Of a DNA stretch of 33,671 nt, positions 9,928 through 18,157 are shown one piece after another (positions within the stretch are counted from its first letter, which is position 1; every line of letters starts with the position of its first letter). The stretch is taken from assembly GCA_902601895.1 (NCBI GenBank), contig CACKOU010000011.1, positions 5,001-38,671 of the forward strand, given 5' to 3'. Below the pieces are notes generated by a model. That model was not told the DNA's origin. It made no database searches and saw only the letters and a list, made by a program, of their open reading frames with translations. A program made the translations under genes and the position numbers. Origin of the DNA: an uncultured Pelagibacteraceae bacterium (GTDB lineage Bacteria > Pseudomonadota > Alphaproteobacteria > Pelagibacterales > Pelagibacteraceae).

Positions 9928-11229
9928 CTAAGATCTATAATCTGAATTAATTTCAATATATTCTTTTGATAAATCCATTGTATAGGCTGTAAAATTTTTT
10001 TGTCCTATTGAGAGATCGACTGTTATGACAATATTTTCATTTTTCATGTACTGACTCACATCTTCTTCATTATAATTTTTGTCTAGTTTACCTTTATTAT
10101 AAATAATATATGGACCTATAAAAATTGATAATTTGTTTTCTTTTACTTTTGCTCCACTTTTTCCTATAGCCATAGCAATTCTTCCCCAATTTGGATCTTC
10201 TCCAAAAATTGCACTTTTTACCAATGGTGAATTGGCAATTGAAAAACTAATATTCTTCGCATCTTTTTCAGAAATACTATTTTTACAATTTACTGTTATA
10301 AACTTTGTGGCTCCTTCACCATCACTTGCAACTCTTTTTGCTAGATTTAACATAACTTGATGAACAGAACCAATAAACTGTTTTAATTTTGTATCTTTAA
10401 TACTTTTAATTTCTCTATTATTTGCCTTACCGGTTGCAAAAATTGAAACCATATCATTCGTACTAGTATCCCCATCACATGTAATTGCATTAAATGTAGT
10501 TTTTATATTCATATTTAAAATTTGTTTTAGTAGGGGAGATGAAATATTAGCATCTGTAAAAATAAACCCTAAAGTTGTTCCCATATTTGGAAATATCATT
10601 CCAGATCCTTTTGCAATTCCGTAAATTTTAACTATTGAAGTTCCTATCTTACATTCCGCCATTGATAATTTTGGTTTAGTATCTGTAGTCATTATTCCAA
10701 GTGCGGCTTTAATCCAAATTAGTTTATTTTGATTATATTTTATTTTTTGTACTAAATTTTCTAAATTATTTAAAATTTTACTTTCTGGAAACTTTTCGCC
10801 TATTGTCCCTGTACAAGCAAATAACAATTGACTTGGTTTGATTGGATTTGGTTTATCTTCATCTGAAATTTGTTTCAAATTTAATAACTTTGATAAATTT
10901 ATAGATATTTTCTTTAAAGAATTATAACCCTCAATACCTGTTAAAGCATTAGCATTTTTTGTATTAGTTAAAATTCCATAAACTTTTTTTTCTCTGATTT
11001 TTTTATTCCATTTAATATTTTCTGAGATTAATTTAGATTGTGTAAATACTGAAGCGTGCGAAGCACCTTCCCTAAAGTAAAAAAAAACTAAATCATCTCT
11101 TTTTTTTTCATAAAGTCCGCAGCTCACCGTTGAAATAGACAATCCATCTAAATGATCTAGATCTTGAAAATGTCCTACTTTTGAGTCTTTGTATTTTTTA
11201 TCAAAAAAGTTGTTTATACTAAAATCCAT
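9928..11229 (-). CDS. argJ: Bifunctional glutamate N-acetyltransferase / amino-acid acetyltransferase
   Basis: 433 aa. ArgJ transfers the acetyl group from N-acetylornithine to glutamate (the cyclic arginine route). It matures by self-cleavage before a catalytic threonine. The cleavage region reads KGSGMIFPNMGTTLGF, so the nucleophile is T218, preceded by G217 where most family members have alanine (M-A-T). Other family blocks are seen: TNTKNANALTG (88-98), TGTIGEKFP (140-148) and GEDPNWGRI in the second half. With argD and argF in the same window, it covers three arginine steps. It is divergent from secA. Confidence 0.95.
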   Translation of the reverse strand: MDFSINNFFDKKYKDSKVGHFQDLDHLDGLSISTVSCGLYEKKRDDLVFFYFREGASHASVFTQSKLISENIKWNKKIREKKVYGILTNTKNANALTGIEGYNSLKKISINLSKLLNLKQISDEDKPNPIKPSQLLFACTGTIGEKFPESKILNNLENLVQKIKYNQNKLIWIKAALGIMTTDTKPKLSMAECKIGTSIVKIYGIAKGSGMIFPNMGTTLGFIFTDANISSPLLKQILNMNIKTTFNAITCDGDTSTNDMVSIFATGKANNREIKSIKDTKLKQFIGSVHQVMLNLAKRVASDGEGATKFITVNCKNSISEKDAKNISFSIANSPLVKSAIFGEDPNWGRIAMAIGKSGAKVKENKLSIFIGPYIIYNKGKLDKNYNEEDVSQYMKNENIVITVDLSIGQKNFTAYTMDLSKEYIEINSDYRS

Positions 11230-11257
11230 GCTATTTAATTTCTTAGAATAATAACTA

Positions 11258-11263
11258 TATAAT
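11258..11263 (+). promoter_or_regulatory. -10 element (TATAAT) for secA
   Basis: A perfect TATAAT lies 25 nt before the secA ATG in the 59-bp divergent gap with argJ. The hexamer 17 nt upstream is TTAATT (11235-11240), a weak -35. Confidence 0.4.
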
Positions 11264-11288
11264 TTATTAACATTATTACAGTAAAAAT

Positions 11289-13811
11289 ATGCTTAATCCT
11301 TTAAACTTTTTAAATAAATTTATAAAGAGTGGAAATCAAAAAGACTTGGATCGAATTGAAAGAATAGTTAAAAAAATAAATGAACTAGAGGAAAGTTTTA
11401 CAAAATTGAAAGATGAGAGTTTTCCAGATCAAACGAAACAATTTATTAATGAAATAAAAGAAGGCAAAAGTTTAAACGAAATATTACCAGAAGCATTTGC
11501 TTTGGTAAGAGAAGCTTCTAAACGTATTAATCAAGAAAGACACTTTGATGTTCAGTTAATTGGAGGAATCGCTTTACATGAAAATAAAATTGCTGAGATG
11601 AAGACTGGTGAGGGGAAAACGCTAACTATAGTTCTTGCCGCTTATCTAAATGCATTAGAAAAAAAAGGAGTCCATATAGTAACTGTAAATGATTACCTTG
11701 CTAAAAGAGATAGTATTAATATGGGTAAGATTTATAATTTTTTAGGTTTAACATGTGGATATATAAATTCTGACCAATCTGACGAGGAACGTAAAGAAAA
11801 TTATAATAAAGATATAACATACGCAACAAATAGTGAGTTGGGTTTTGATTTTTTAAGAGATAATATGAAATATTCAAAATCTGAGATGGTTTTGAGAGAA
11901 CATAATTTTGCAATAGTTGATGAAATTGACTCATGTTTAATTGATGAAGCAAGAACCCCTTTGGTTATTTCTGGAGCAGCCGAGGATAAAACTATGCAGT
12001 ATATTGCTGTAGATAAATTAATTAAGAATTTAAAAAAAACAGACTTTGACTTAGATGAAAAAGACAAAAACATTTTATTAACGAATGAAGGAATAGATAA
12101 TGTTGAAAAAATATTTTCTGATGCTGGTATATTAAAAAATAATAATTTTTATGATCCTGAAAATTTACATTTAGTTCATCATGTAAATCAAGCATTAAGA
12201 GCAAATTATTTATTTGAGAATGGAAGAGATTATATTGTTAAAGATAATGAAATAATAATAATCGATGAGCAGACAGGAAGACAGTTGCCTGGGAGAAGAT
12301 TTGGAGATGGACTTCATCAAAGTTTGGAGGCAAAAGAAAAAATAGAAGTTAAAGCTGAAAATCAAACACTGGCATCAATAACCTATCAAAATTTTTTTAA
12401 ATTATATAAAAAACTTTCTGGTTGTACTGGCACAGCCCAAACTGAGTCTGCAGAATTTTTTGAAATTTATAATTTGCCGGTATTACAAATACCAACAAAT
12501 AAAAAAATGATTAGAAATGATCTCAATGACCAAATCTTTAGAACAAGTTTAGAAAAAGACAACGCAATCATACGAAAAATAAAAGAATGTAATGAAATTG
12601 GACAACCACTTTTGGTTTTTACATCTAGCATAAATAAATCTGAACACTACTCGAATTTGTTAGAAAAAGAAAAAATAAAACATATTGTTTTAAATGCAAA
12701 AAATCATGAGAAAGAAGCTGAAATTATTGCAAACGCAGGCAAAATAAATTCTGTAATTATTACAACAAGCATATCGGGAAGAGGAGTTGACATTAAGTTA
12801 GGCGGACAAAATCAATCTAAAAAAGAAGATGTGAAAAAAAAGGGGGGTTTATTTGTAATTGGAACCGAAAGAATGGAAAGTAGGAGAGTTGATAATCAAG
12901 CAAGAGGAAGATCAGGAAGACAAGGAGATGAAGGCAGTTCAATATTTTTTGTAAGTTTAGAAGATGATTTGATGAGATTGTTTGGCTCAGAAACTATGAA
13001 TTCAATGCTAGAAAAGCTTGGTCTTAAAGATGGTGAAAGTATTGATCATCCTTGGATAAATAAAGCAATTGAAAGAGCGCAGCAAAAAGTTGAAGCAAGA
13101 AACTTTGATATCAGGAAAACGCTGATTAAGTTTGATAACGTTCTCAATGACCAAAGACATGTAATTTTTGAACAACGAAAGAATGTTATAGATAGTAAAG
13201 AAAAAGAGAATTATTCAGATATTTTTCTTGAGGAAGTTTTAGAAAATCTAAAGAGACAGAAAATATTTTACGAAAAATCTCCTAACTCCAAAGATTTTCC
13301 AAATACTTTAAAGCAGACTTTAGGTAAATCAATAACTGAAGGTGAATTGGATAAAATTCTAAATTCAGATCTAAAAACAATGGAAAATATCATAAGGGAT
13401 AAATTTATAAATAACAGAAACGAAAGGAATAAATTATTAGGCGTTGACCAAGGAAATGAAATTGAAAAAAGAATATTGGTACAAATTATAGATCAAAATT
13501 GGAAATCACACATTCAATACCTAGAACAATTAAGGCAAGTAATTGGTTTAAGATCTTACGGACAAAGAGATCCTTTGGTAGAGTATAAAAAAGAGGCTTT
13601 TCTATTATTCGAAAATTTATTAGGTAAGTTAAAAACTGATCTTATTACAATGCTTCTAAATTTAAAAATAATAGAAAAAAAGGAGAATGATAATTCTGAA
13701 AATAAAATTAAAGAAAATTTAACATCTATTGCAAAGAGTAAGGTTGGAAGGAATCAACCATGTCCATGTGGATCTGGAAAAAAATATAAATATTGTTGTG
13801 GCGCCTTATAA
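11289..13811 (+). CDS. secA: Preprotein translocase ATPase SecA
   Basis: 840 aa. SecA drives preproteins through SecYEG. Walker A is KTGEGKT (105-111), Walker B/DEAD is DEIDSCLIDEARTP, and the second ATPase half has GRGVDIKLGG and QARGRSGRQGD. The preprotein cross-linking domain and the helical scaffold (NWKSHIQYLEQLRQVIGLRSYGQRDPL) are present. The C-terminus carries the zinc/SecB-binding motif CPCGSGKKYKYCCG. At 840 aa it is shorter than the ~900 aa of E. coli, mainly in the linker before the zinc tail. Start ATG at 11289 fits the family (LNPLNFLNKF). Its stop lies 1 nt from the accA stop. Confidence 0.98.
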   Translation: MLNPLNFLNKFIKSGNQKDLDRIERIVKKINELEESFTKLKDESFPDQTKQFINEIKEGKSLNEILPEAFALVREASKRINQERHFDVQLIGGIALHENKIAEMKTGEGKTLTIVLAAYLNALEKKGVHIVTVNDYLAKRDSINMGKIYNFLGLTCGYINSDQSDEERKENYNKDITYATNSELGFDFLRDNMKYSKSEMVLREHNFAIVDEIDSCLIDEARTPLVISGAAEDKTMQYIAVDKLIKNLKKTDFDLDEKDKNILLTNEGIDNVEKIFSDAGILKNNNFYDPENLHLVHHVNQALRANYLFENGRDYIVKDNEIIIIDEQTGRQLPGRRFGDGLHQSLEAKEKIEVKAENQTLASITYQNFFKLYKKLSGCTGTAQTESAEFFEIYNLPVLQIPTNKKMIRNDLNDQIFRTSLEKDNAIIRKIKECNEIGQPLLVFTSSINKSEHYSNLLEKEKIKHIVLNAKNHEKEAEIIANAGKINSVIITTSISGRGVDIKLGGQNQSKKEDVKKKGGLFVIGTERMESRRVDNQARGRSGRQGDEGSSIFFVSLEDDLMRLFGSETMNSMLEKLGLKDGESIDHPWINKAIERAQQKVEARNFDIRKTLIKFDNVLNDQRHVIFEQRKNVIDSKEKENYSDIFLEEVLENLKRQKIFYEKSPNSKDFPNTLKQTLGKSITEGELDKILNSDLKTMENIIRDKFINNRNERNKLLGVDQGNEIEKRILVQIIDQNWKSHIQYLEQLRQVIGLRSYGQRDPLVEYKKEAFLLFENLLGKLKTDLITMLLNLKIIEKKENDNSENKIKENLTSIAKSKVGRNQPCPCGSGKKYKYCCGAL

Positions 13812-13812
13812 A

Positions 13813-14919
13813 CTAAGAAATTATTAGTAATAAAATCAAAAATAAAAATATTATCGAAATAGTAACAGATAATTTTTTATTCGATTTCATTTTTGAAATC
13901 AAATTTTGTGCAAAATTTAAATCAACTGTAAGTTTATCTTGATTAATAGTATTATTACTAAATCCTTTATTTCTTCCAATATCTAAAAACTTATTTTTTC
14001 TTTGATTTAATATTTCATCATCATTTAAAGTAAGAAACTTACTTAGGTTTCTATCAATAGCATCACGCACATTCTCTAATATTAAATCTTTATCTCGATG
14101 TGCACCTCCCAAGGGTTCTGGTATTATTTCATCAATAATTTCTAATTTTAAAAGATCTTTTGCTGATAGCTTCATTGCTTTTGCGGCTTCTAAAGTCTTT
14201 GTTGGATCTCGCCAAAGTATAGTTGCACATCCTTCAGGAGATATTACTGAATAAATTGCATTTTCTAACATCAATACTTTACTAGAAGAGGCAAGTGCAA
14301 TCGCACCACCAGAACCTCCTTCACCTATTATTATAGATAAAGTAGGAACAGTCAGTTGCATAGAACATTCAATAGACTTTGCTATTGCTTCTGCCTGTCC
14401 TCTCTCTTCAGCACCAACACCTGGGTAAGCACCTGGTGTATCAACAAAATTAATAATTGGTATTTTAAATTTATTAGCTAAATTCATTAATCTTATTGTT
14501 TTTCTGTAACCTTCTGGTCTCATCATCCCAAAATTTCTCTCAATTCTTGATTCTAAATTTTCACCTTTTTCCTGTCCAATTACTAAAACTGACTTAGATT
14601 TAAACTTACCAAAACCACAAATTACCGATTTATCTTCTCCATAAAATCTATCTCCTGAAAGTGAAATAAATTCATCAAATAAATTGTCTATAAAAAATTT
14701 TGATTTAGGTCTATCCTCATGTCTTGCAACCAATGTTGTCTGCCATGCATCAAGATTTGAATATACATCTTTAAGTTTTTTATCTATTTCATTTTGTAAA
14801 TCAGTTATTTTACTTGTATCAACTTCTGAAAGACCGTCTTGATTATAAGGATCTTTTAATTTATCTAGTTCTATTTCTAAGTTTTTGATATCAGTCTCAA
14901 AATTTAAATAATTTTTCAT
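13813..14919 (-). CDS. accA: Acetyl-CoA carboxylase carboxyltransferase alpha subunit with a hydrophobic C-terminal tail
   Basis: 368 aa. AccA with AccD moves the carboxyl group from biotin to acetyl-CoA, giving malonyl-CoA. The family core is complete by about residue 318: LDAWQTTLVARHEDRP near 56-71, NFGMMRPEGYRKTIRLM near 129-145, FVDTPGAYPGVGAEERGQ at 158-175, and GEGGSGGAIA at 199-208. The usual length is about 319 aa. Here about 50 residues follow, ending in a run of hydrophobic residues at about 351-368 preceded by a lysine-rich KMKSNKK (343-349). This looks like a tail anchor that could dock the complex on the inner membrane. The function of the tail is inference. Confidence 0.96.
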   Translation of the reverse strand: MKNYLNFETDIKNLEIELDKLKDPYNQDGLSEVDTSKITDLQNEIDKKLKDVYSNLDAWQTTLVARHEDRPKSKFFIDNLFDEFISLSGDRFYGEDKSVICGFGKFKSKSVLVIGQEKGENLESRIERNFGMMRPEGYRKTIRLMNLANKFKIPIINFVDTPGAYPGVGAEERGQAEAIAKSIECSMQLTVPTLSIIIGEGGSGGAIALASSSKVLMLENAIYSVISPEGCATILWRDPTKTLEAAKAMKLSAKDLLKLEIIDEIIPEPLGGAHRDKDLILENVRDAIDRNLSKFLTLNDDEILNQRKNKFLDIGRNKGFSNNTINQDKLTVDLNFAQNLISKMKSNKKLSVTISIIFLFLILLLIIS

Positions 14920-15014
14920 TACTTCATTATATATAATTTTTGGGCGATAAAATGATCAAATTATAAAAATTATATTCTTTTCAGAAGAAAAATAACATTT
15001 TTTCAAATAAATTA

Positions 15015-15038
15015 ATGACATAATTTATTGATTGTCAT
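15015..15038. repeat. Inverted repeat upstream of glcB
   Basis: ATGACA (15015-15020) and TGTCAT (15033-15038) are perfect 6-bp arms around a 12-nt AT-rich spacer, 30 nt before the glcB ATG. This is a possible binding site for a dimeric regulator or part of the promoter region. No riboswitch aptamer is visible in the 148-nt gap (14920-15067). Confidence 0.35.
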
Positions 15039-15067
15039 ATACAACGATTTCTAAATTTATAAAAATT

Positions 15068-17218
15068 ATGAGTAATTCATTTATTAAAATTAACACTTTA
15101 TCTGTTTCTAAGGATTTATCTGATTTTGTGAAAAATGAACTTCTTACAGGATTAGACATTAACGAAAAAGATTTCTGGGATGGATTTGATAAAAGTATTA
15201 ATGAACTTGCCCCAATTAATAAAAAGTTATTAGAAATTCGTGAAACTGTTCAATCTGAAATTGATTTATGGTTAAAAAAAAACAGAAATGGAGAATTTAA
15301 TCATCAAGAGTATAAGAATTTTTTAAAAGAGATCGGATATTTAAAAGAAGAGGGAAGTGATTTTAAAATAGATACCAAAAAGCTTGATAGTGAAATTTCA
15401 AGTATTGCAGGTCCTCAACTTGTTGTACCTATAATGAACTCTAGGTATACATTAAATGCTGCTAATGCAAGATGGGTAAGTCTTTATGATAGTTTATATG
15501 GAACAGATCTAATTGAGTCTGAAGAAACGGGCAGTCAAAAGTATGACCCTCTGAGAGGACAAGAGGTAATAAGATTTGCTCGTAATTTTCTAAATGATCA
15601 CTTCTCTATTAATGGAGTCCATTGGAAAGATATAAGTGGATTTAAAATTGATGAAGGTAACTTAAAAATATTAAAAAATAACAAAGAGTTTGAGCTAAAA
15701 GATAAAAATAAATTTATAGGATATAGAGGAGAACCTAATAATCCGACAACAATAATTTTAGAAAACAATAATTTAAAAATTGAGATAATAATTAACCCTA
15801 AAGCTTTTAGTGCTGTTCAAGATGCTGCGGGAATAAGCGACATAATTATAGAGTCTGCAATATCTACAATATGTGATAACGAAGATAGTGTTGCTGCAGT
15901 AGACTCGGAAGACAAAATTTTATGTTACAGAAATTGGTTAGGTCTGATGAAAGGGACTCTAAAATCGGTCTTCGAAAAAGATGGAAAAACTTTAGAAAGA
16001 AAACTTAATCCAGATAGAAGTTATATTTCTAAAGATAATAAAAAAGAAAAGTTACATGGTAGAAGCTTGCTTTTAATTAGGAATGTTGGTCATCTAATGA
16101 CTAATTCGGCAATTATTTTAGAAGATGGTTCTGAAATTCCAGAAGGCATCATGGATGCATTTATTACAACTGCTGCAGCAATTCATGATTTAAAAAGAAA
16201 AGGTAACTCAAGAACAGGTTCTATATATATTGTAAAACCAAAAATGCATGGACCTGAAGAGACTGCTTTTACAGATAAAATATTTACAAGAGTTGAGGAA
16301 GTCTTAAAACTTGAAAAAAATACAATTAAATGTGGTATTATGGACGAAGAAAGAAGAACATCTGTAAACTTAAAAGAATGTATTAGAACATTAAAGAGTA
16401 GAGTTTTTTTTATAAATACTGGCTTTTTGGATAGAACTGGAGATGAAATGCATACATCAATGGAAGCAGGTCCAATGATAAAAAAAGGTGACATGAAAAA
16501 ATCAAAGTGGATAAAGGCTTACGAAGATAACAACGTAAATGTTGGTTTAAAATGTGGATTTTCAGGTGTTGCACAAATAGGTAAAGGTATGTGGGCTATG
16601 CCAGATAAAATGAAAGATATGATAGATCAAAAAATATCACATCTTGAAGCTGGTGCAAATTGCGCTTGGGTACCATCTCCCACTGCAGCCTCTTTGCATG
16701 CAATGCACTATCATAAATTAAATATTTTTGAAATACATAATAGCTTAAAAAGTAAAGAAATAAATTATATTGATAATTTGCTAAGGATCCCAATAGCAGA
16801 CAGGCCAAATTGGAGCAAAGAAGAGATAAATAATGAATTATGTAACTCAGCTCAAACTATTTTAGGATATGTAGTAAGATGGGTAGATCAAGGAATAGGA
16901 TGCTCAAAAGTTCCAGATATAAATAATGTAGGATTAATGGAGGACAGAGCTACACTTAGAATATCATCACAACATATAGCTAACTGGCTACATCATGGTA
17001 TTTGCTCTAATAGACAAGTTTTAGAAATTCTAAAGAAAATGGCAAAGATAGTTGACAAACAAAATGAAGGAGATCCAGAATATCAAAACATGTCTCCAAA
17101 TTATGACAAGTCAATCTCTTTTAAGGCAGCATGTGAATTGATTTTTCATGGTAAATCACAACCATCGGGTTATACTGAACCTCTATTACATTTAAATAGA
17201 TTGATTAAAAAAAGCTAA
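15068..17218 (+). CDS. glcB: Malate synthase G
   Basis: 716 aa from the ATG at 15068, near the ~723 aa of E. coli GlcB. It condenses glyoxylate with acetyl-CoA to give malate. The catalytic arginine is R338 in GRSLLLIRNVGHLMT, the same number as in E. coli. The general base is D626 in LMEDRATLRISSQ. GMWAMPDKM and the APITAA-type PSPTAASLHAMHYH block are also present. A TTG 36 nt upstream is in frame, but the extra 12 residues do not fit the family. It is a single-gene unit, divergent from accA and 8 nt from the recR stop. In cultured SAR11 this gene is known to be under a glycine riboswitch; none is seen here. Confidence 0.97.
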   Translation: MSNSFIKINTLSVSKDLSDFVKNELLTGLDINEKDFWDGFDKSINELAPINKKLLEIRETVQSEIDLWLKKNRNGEFNHQEYKNFLKEIGYLKEEGSDFKIDTKKLDSEISSIAGPQLVVPIMNSRYTLNAANARWVSLYDSLYGTDLIESEETGSQKYDPLRGQEVIRFARNFLNDHFSINGVHWKDISGFKIDEGNLKILKNNKEFELKDKNKFIGYRGEPNNPTTIILENNNLKIEIIINPKAFSAVQDAAGISDIIIESAISTICDNEDSVAAVDSEDKILCYRNWLGLMKGTLKSVFEKDGKTLERKLNPDRSYISKDNKKEKLHGRSLLLIRNVGHLMTNSAIILEDGSEIPEGIMDAFITTAAAIHDLKRKGNSRTGSIYIVKPKMHGPEETAFTDKIFTRVEEVLKLEKNTIKCGIMDEERRTSVNLKECIRTLKSRVFFINTGFLDRTGDEMHTSMEAGPMIKKGDMKKSKWIKAYEDNNVNVGLKCGFSGVAQIGKGMWAMPDKMKDMIDQKISHLEAGANCAWVPSPTAASLHAMHYHKLNIFEIHNSLKSKEINYIDNLLRIPIADRPNWSKEEINNELCNSAQTILGYVVRWVDQGIGCSKVPDINNVGLMEDRATLRISSQHIANWLHHGICSNRQVLEILKKMAKIVDKQNEGDPEYQNMSPNYDKSISFKAACELIFHGKSQPSGYTEPLLHLNRLIKKS

Positions 17219-17226
17219 CTATAATT

Positions 17227-17835
17227 TTATAAATCTCTTCTATTTTTAAAAGCAGATATAAGCGTTCCATCATCTGAAGTTTCTATTTCTCCACCAACTG
17301 GTAAACCTTGAGCTAATTTTGAAATTTTTACATTTGTATTTTTTAAACTGTCCTGAATATAAAAAGCAGTAGTTTGTCCTTCAACAGTTGCACTAGTTGC
17401 TAAAATTACTTCATCAATATTGTCATTTTTTATTCTTTCTATTAGAGAATTAATAAGCAAATTTTCTCTATTATTGCTTTTGTCGCTTTCAGAGATCGTG
17501 CCACCTAAAATATGATAATAACCTTGAAAAATAGAAGAACTTTCTATAGCCCATTGATCTGAAATATTCTCGACTACACAAATTTTATCGTATTTTTTAT
17601 CTACAAATACACAGCTACTATATTCGCAATTAATTGTATTAGGTTTTAATGTTCCACATATTTTACAACGTTCAATATTTTTTATTACTTGGGTTAGATT
17701 ATTAGCCAAAGGTTTTAATATTTCTTGTCTATTATTAATCATTTTTAAAATTATTCTTTTTGCAGACTTTGGTCCAAGACCTGGCAATTTAGATATCAAT
17801 TTAATTAAACTTTCTATTTCAGGGAGATTTTGCAT
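17227..17835 (-). CDS. recR: Recombination mediator protein RecR
   Basis: 202 aa, normal length. RecR with RecF/RecO loads RecA at gaps. A helix-hairpin-helix lies at about residues 10-30 (LISKLPGLGPKSAKRIIL). The four zinc cysteines are C57, C60, C70 and C75. The Toprim domain starts near 83 (DKICVVENISDQWAIE). The Walker-like TSDDGTLISAF is at the C-terminus. It is the last gene of dnaX-ybaB-recR, 4 nt after ybaB, the classic bacterial order. Confidence 0.96.
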   Translation of the reverse strand: MQNLPEIESLIKLISKLPGLGPKSAKRIILKMINNRQEILKPLANNLTQVIKNIERCKICGTLKPNTINCEYSSCVFVDKKYDKICVVENISDQWAIESSSIFQGYYHILGGTISESDKSNNRENLLINSLIERIKNDNIDEVILATSATVEGQTTAFYIQDSLKNTNVKISKLAQGLPVGGEIETSDDGTLISAFKNRRDL

Positions 17836-17839
17836 TTAA

Positions 17840-18157
17840 TTACAAAGGCCACTTAAACCCTGGCACACCTAATCCCCCAGTTGCTTTAGATATTTCTTCT
17901 GAGGTTTTTGATTTTAATTTATTTTTGGCATCATTATGTGCCGCAGTTATTAAGTCCTGAATTATCTCTTTATCTTCTTTCAGTACTTTATCACTTAATA
18001 AAATTTTAGTCATCTCCCCATCTCCATTAAGTGTAATTTTAACCACGTCACCTCCGGAAACACCATTAACCTCAATTTTTTTAAGATTCTCCTGACTTTC
18101 TTTCATTTTTTTTTCTATCTCTTTTGCTTTTTCAAGAATTTTATTAAAATCAGTCAT
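17840..18157 (-). CDS. YbaB/EbfC family nucleoid-associated protein
   Basis: 105 aa, the usual size. Members form dimers that bind DNA and help shape the nucleoid. An N-terminal helix rich in Lys/Glu (KILEKAKEIEKKMKESQENLKKIE) is followed by the conserved VNGVSGGDVVKITLNGDGEMTKI sheet region and a LITAAHNDAKNKL helix. It ends in GGLGVPGFKWPL, matching the family's GG...PG(F/M) tail. The start overlaps dnaX by 8 nt and recR follows after 4 nt, so the three are one unit. Confidence 0.94.
   Translation of the reverse strand: MTDFNKILEKAKEIEKKMKESQENLKKIEVNGVSGGDVVKITLNGDGEMTKILLSDKVLKEDKEIIQDLITAAHNDAKNKLKSKTSEEISKATGGLGVPGFKWPL

Noticed and set aside
15032-15067. TTG start adding 12 residues to malate synthase.
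   Set aside because: The ATG at 15068 gives the family length, puts the catalytic Arg at position 338 as in E. coli, and leaves the upstream inverted repeat outside the gene.
14920-15067. Glycine riboswitch before glcB.
   Set aside because: I looked for the aptamer core and found no matching blocks; reported instead as an absence.
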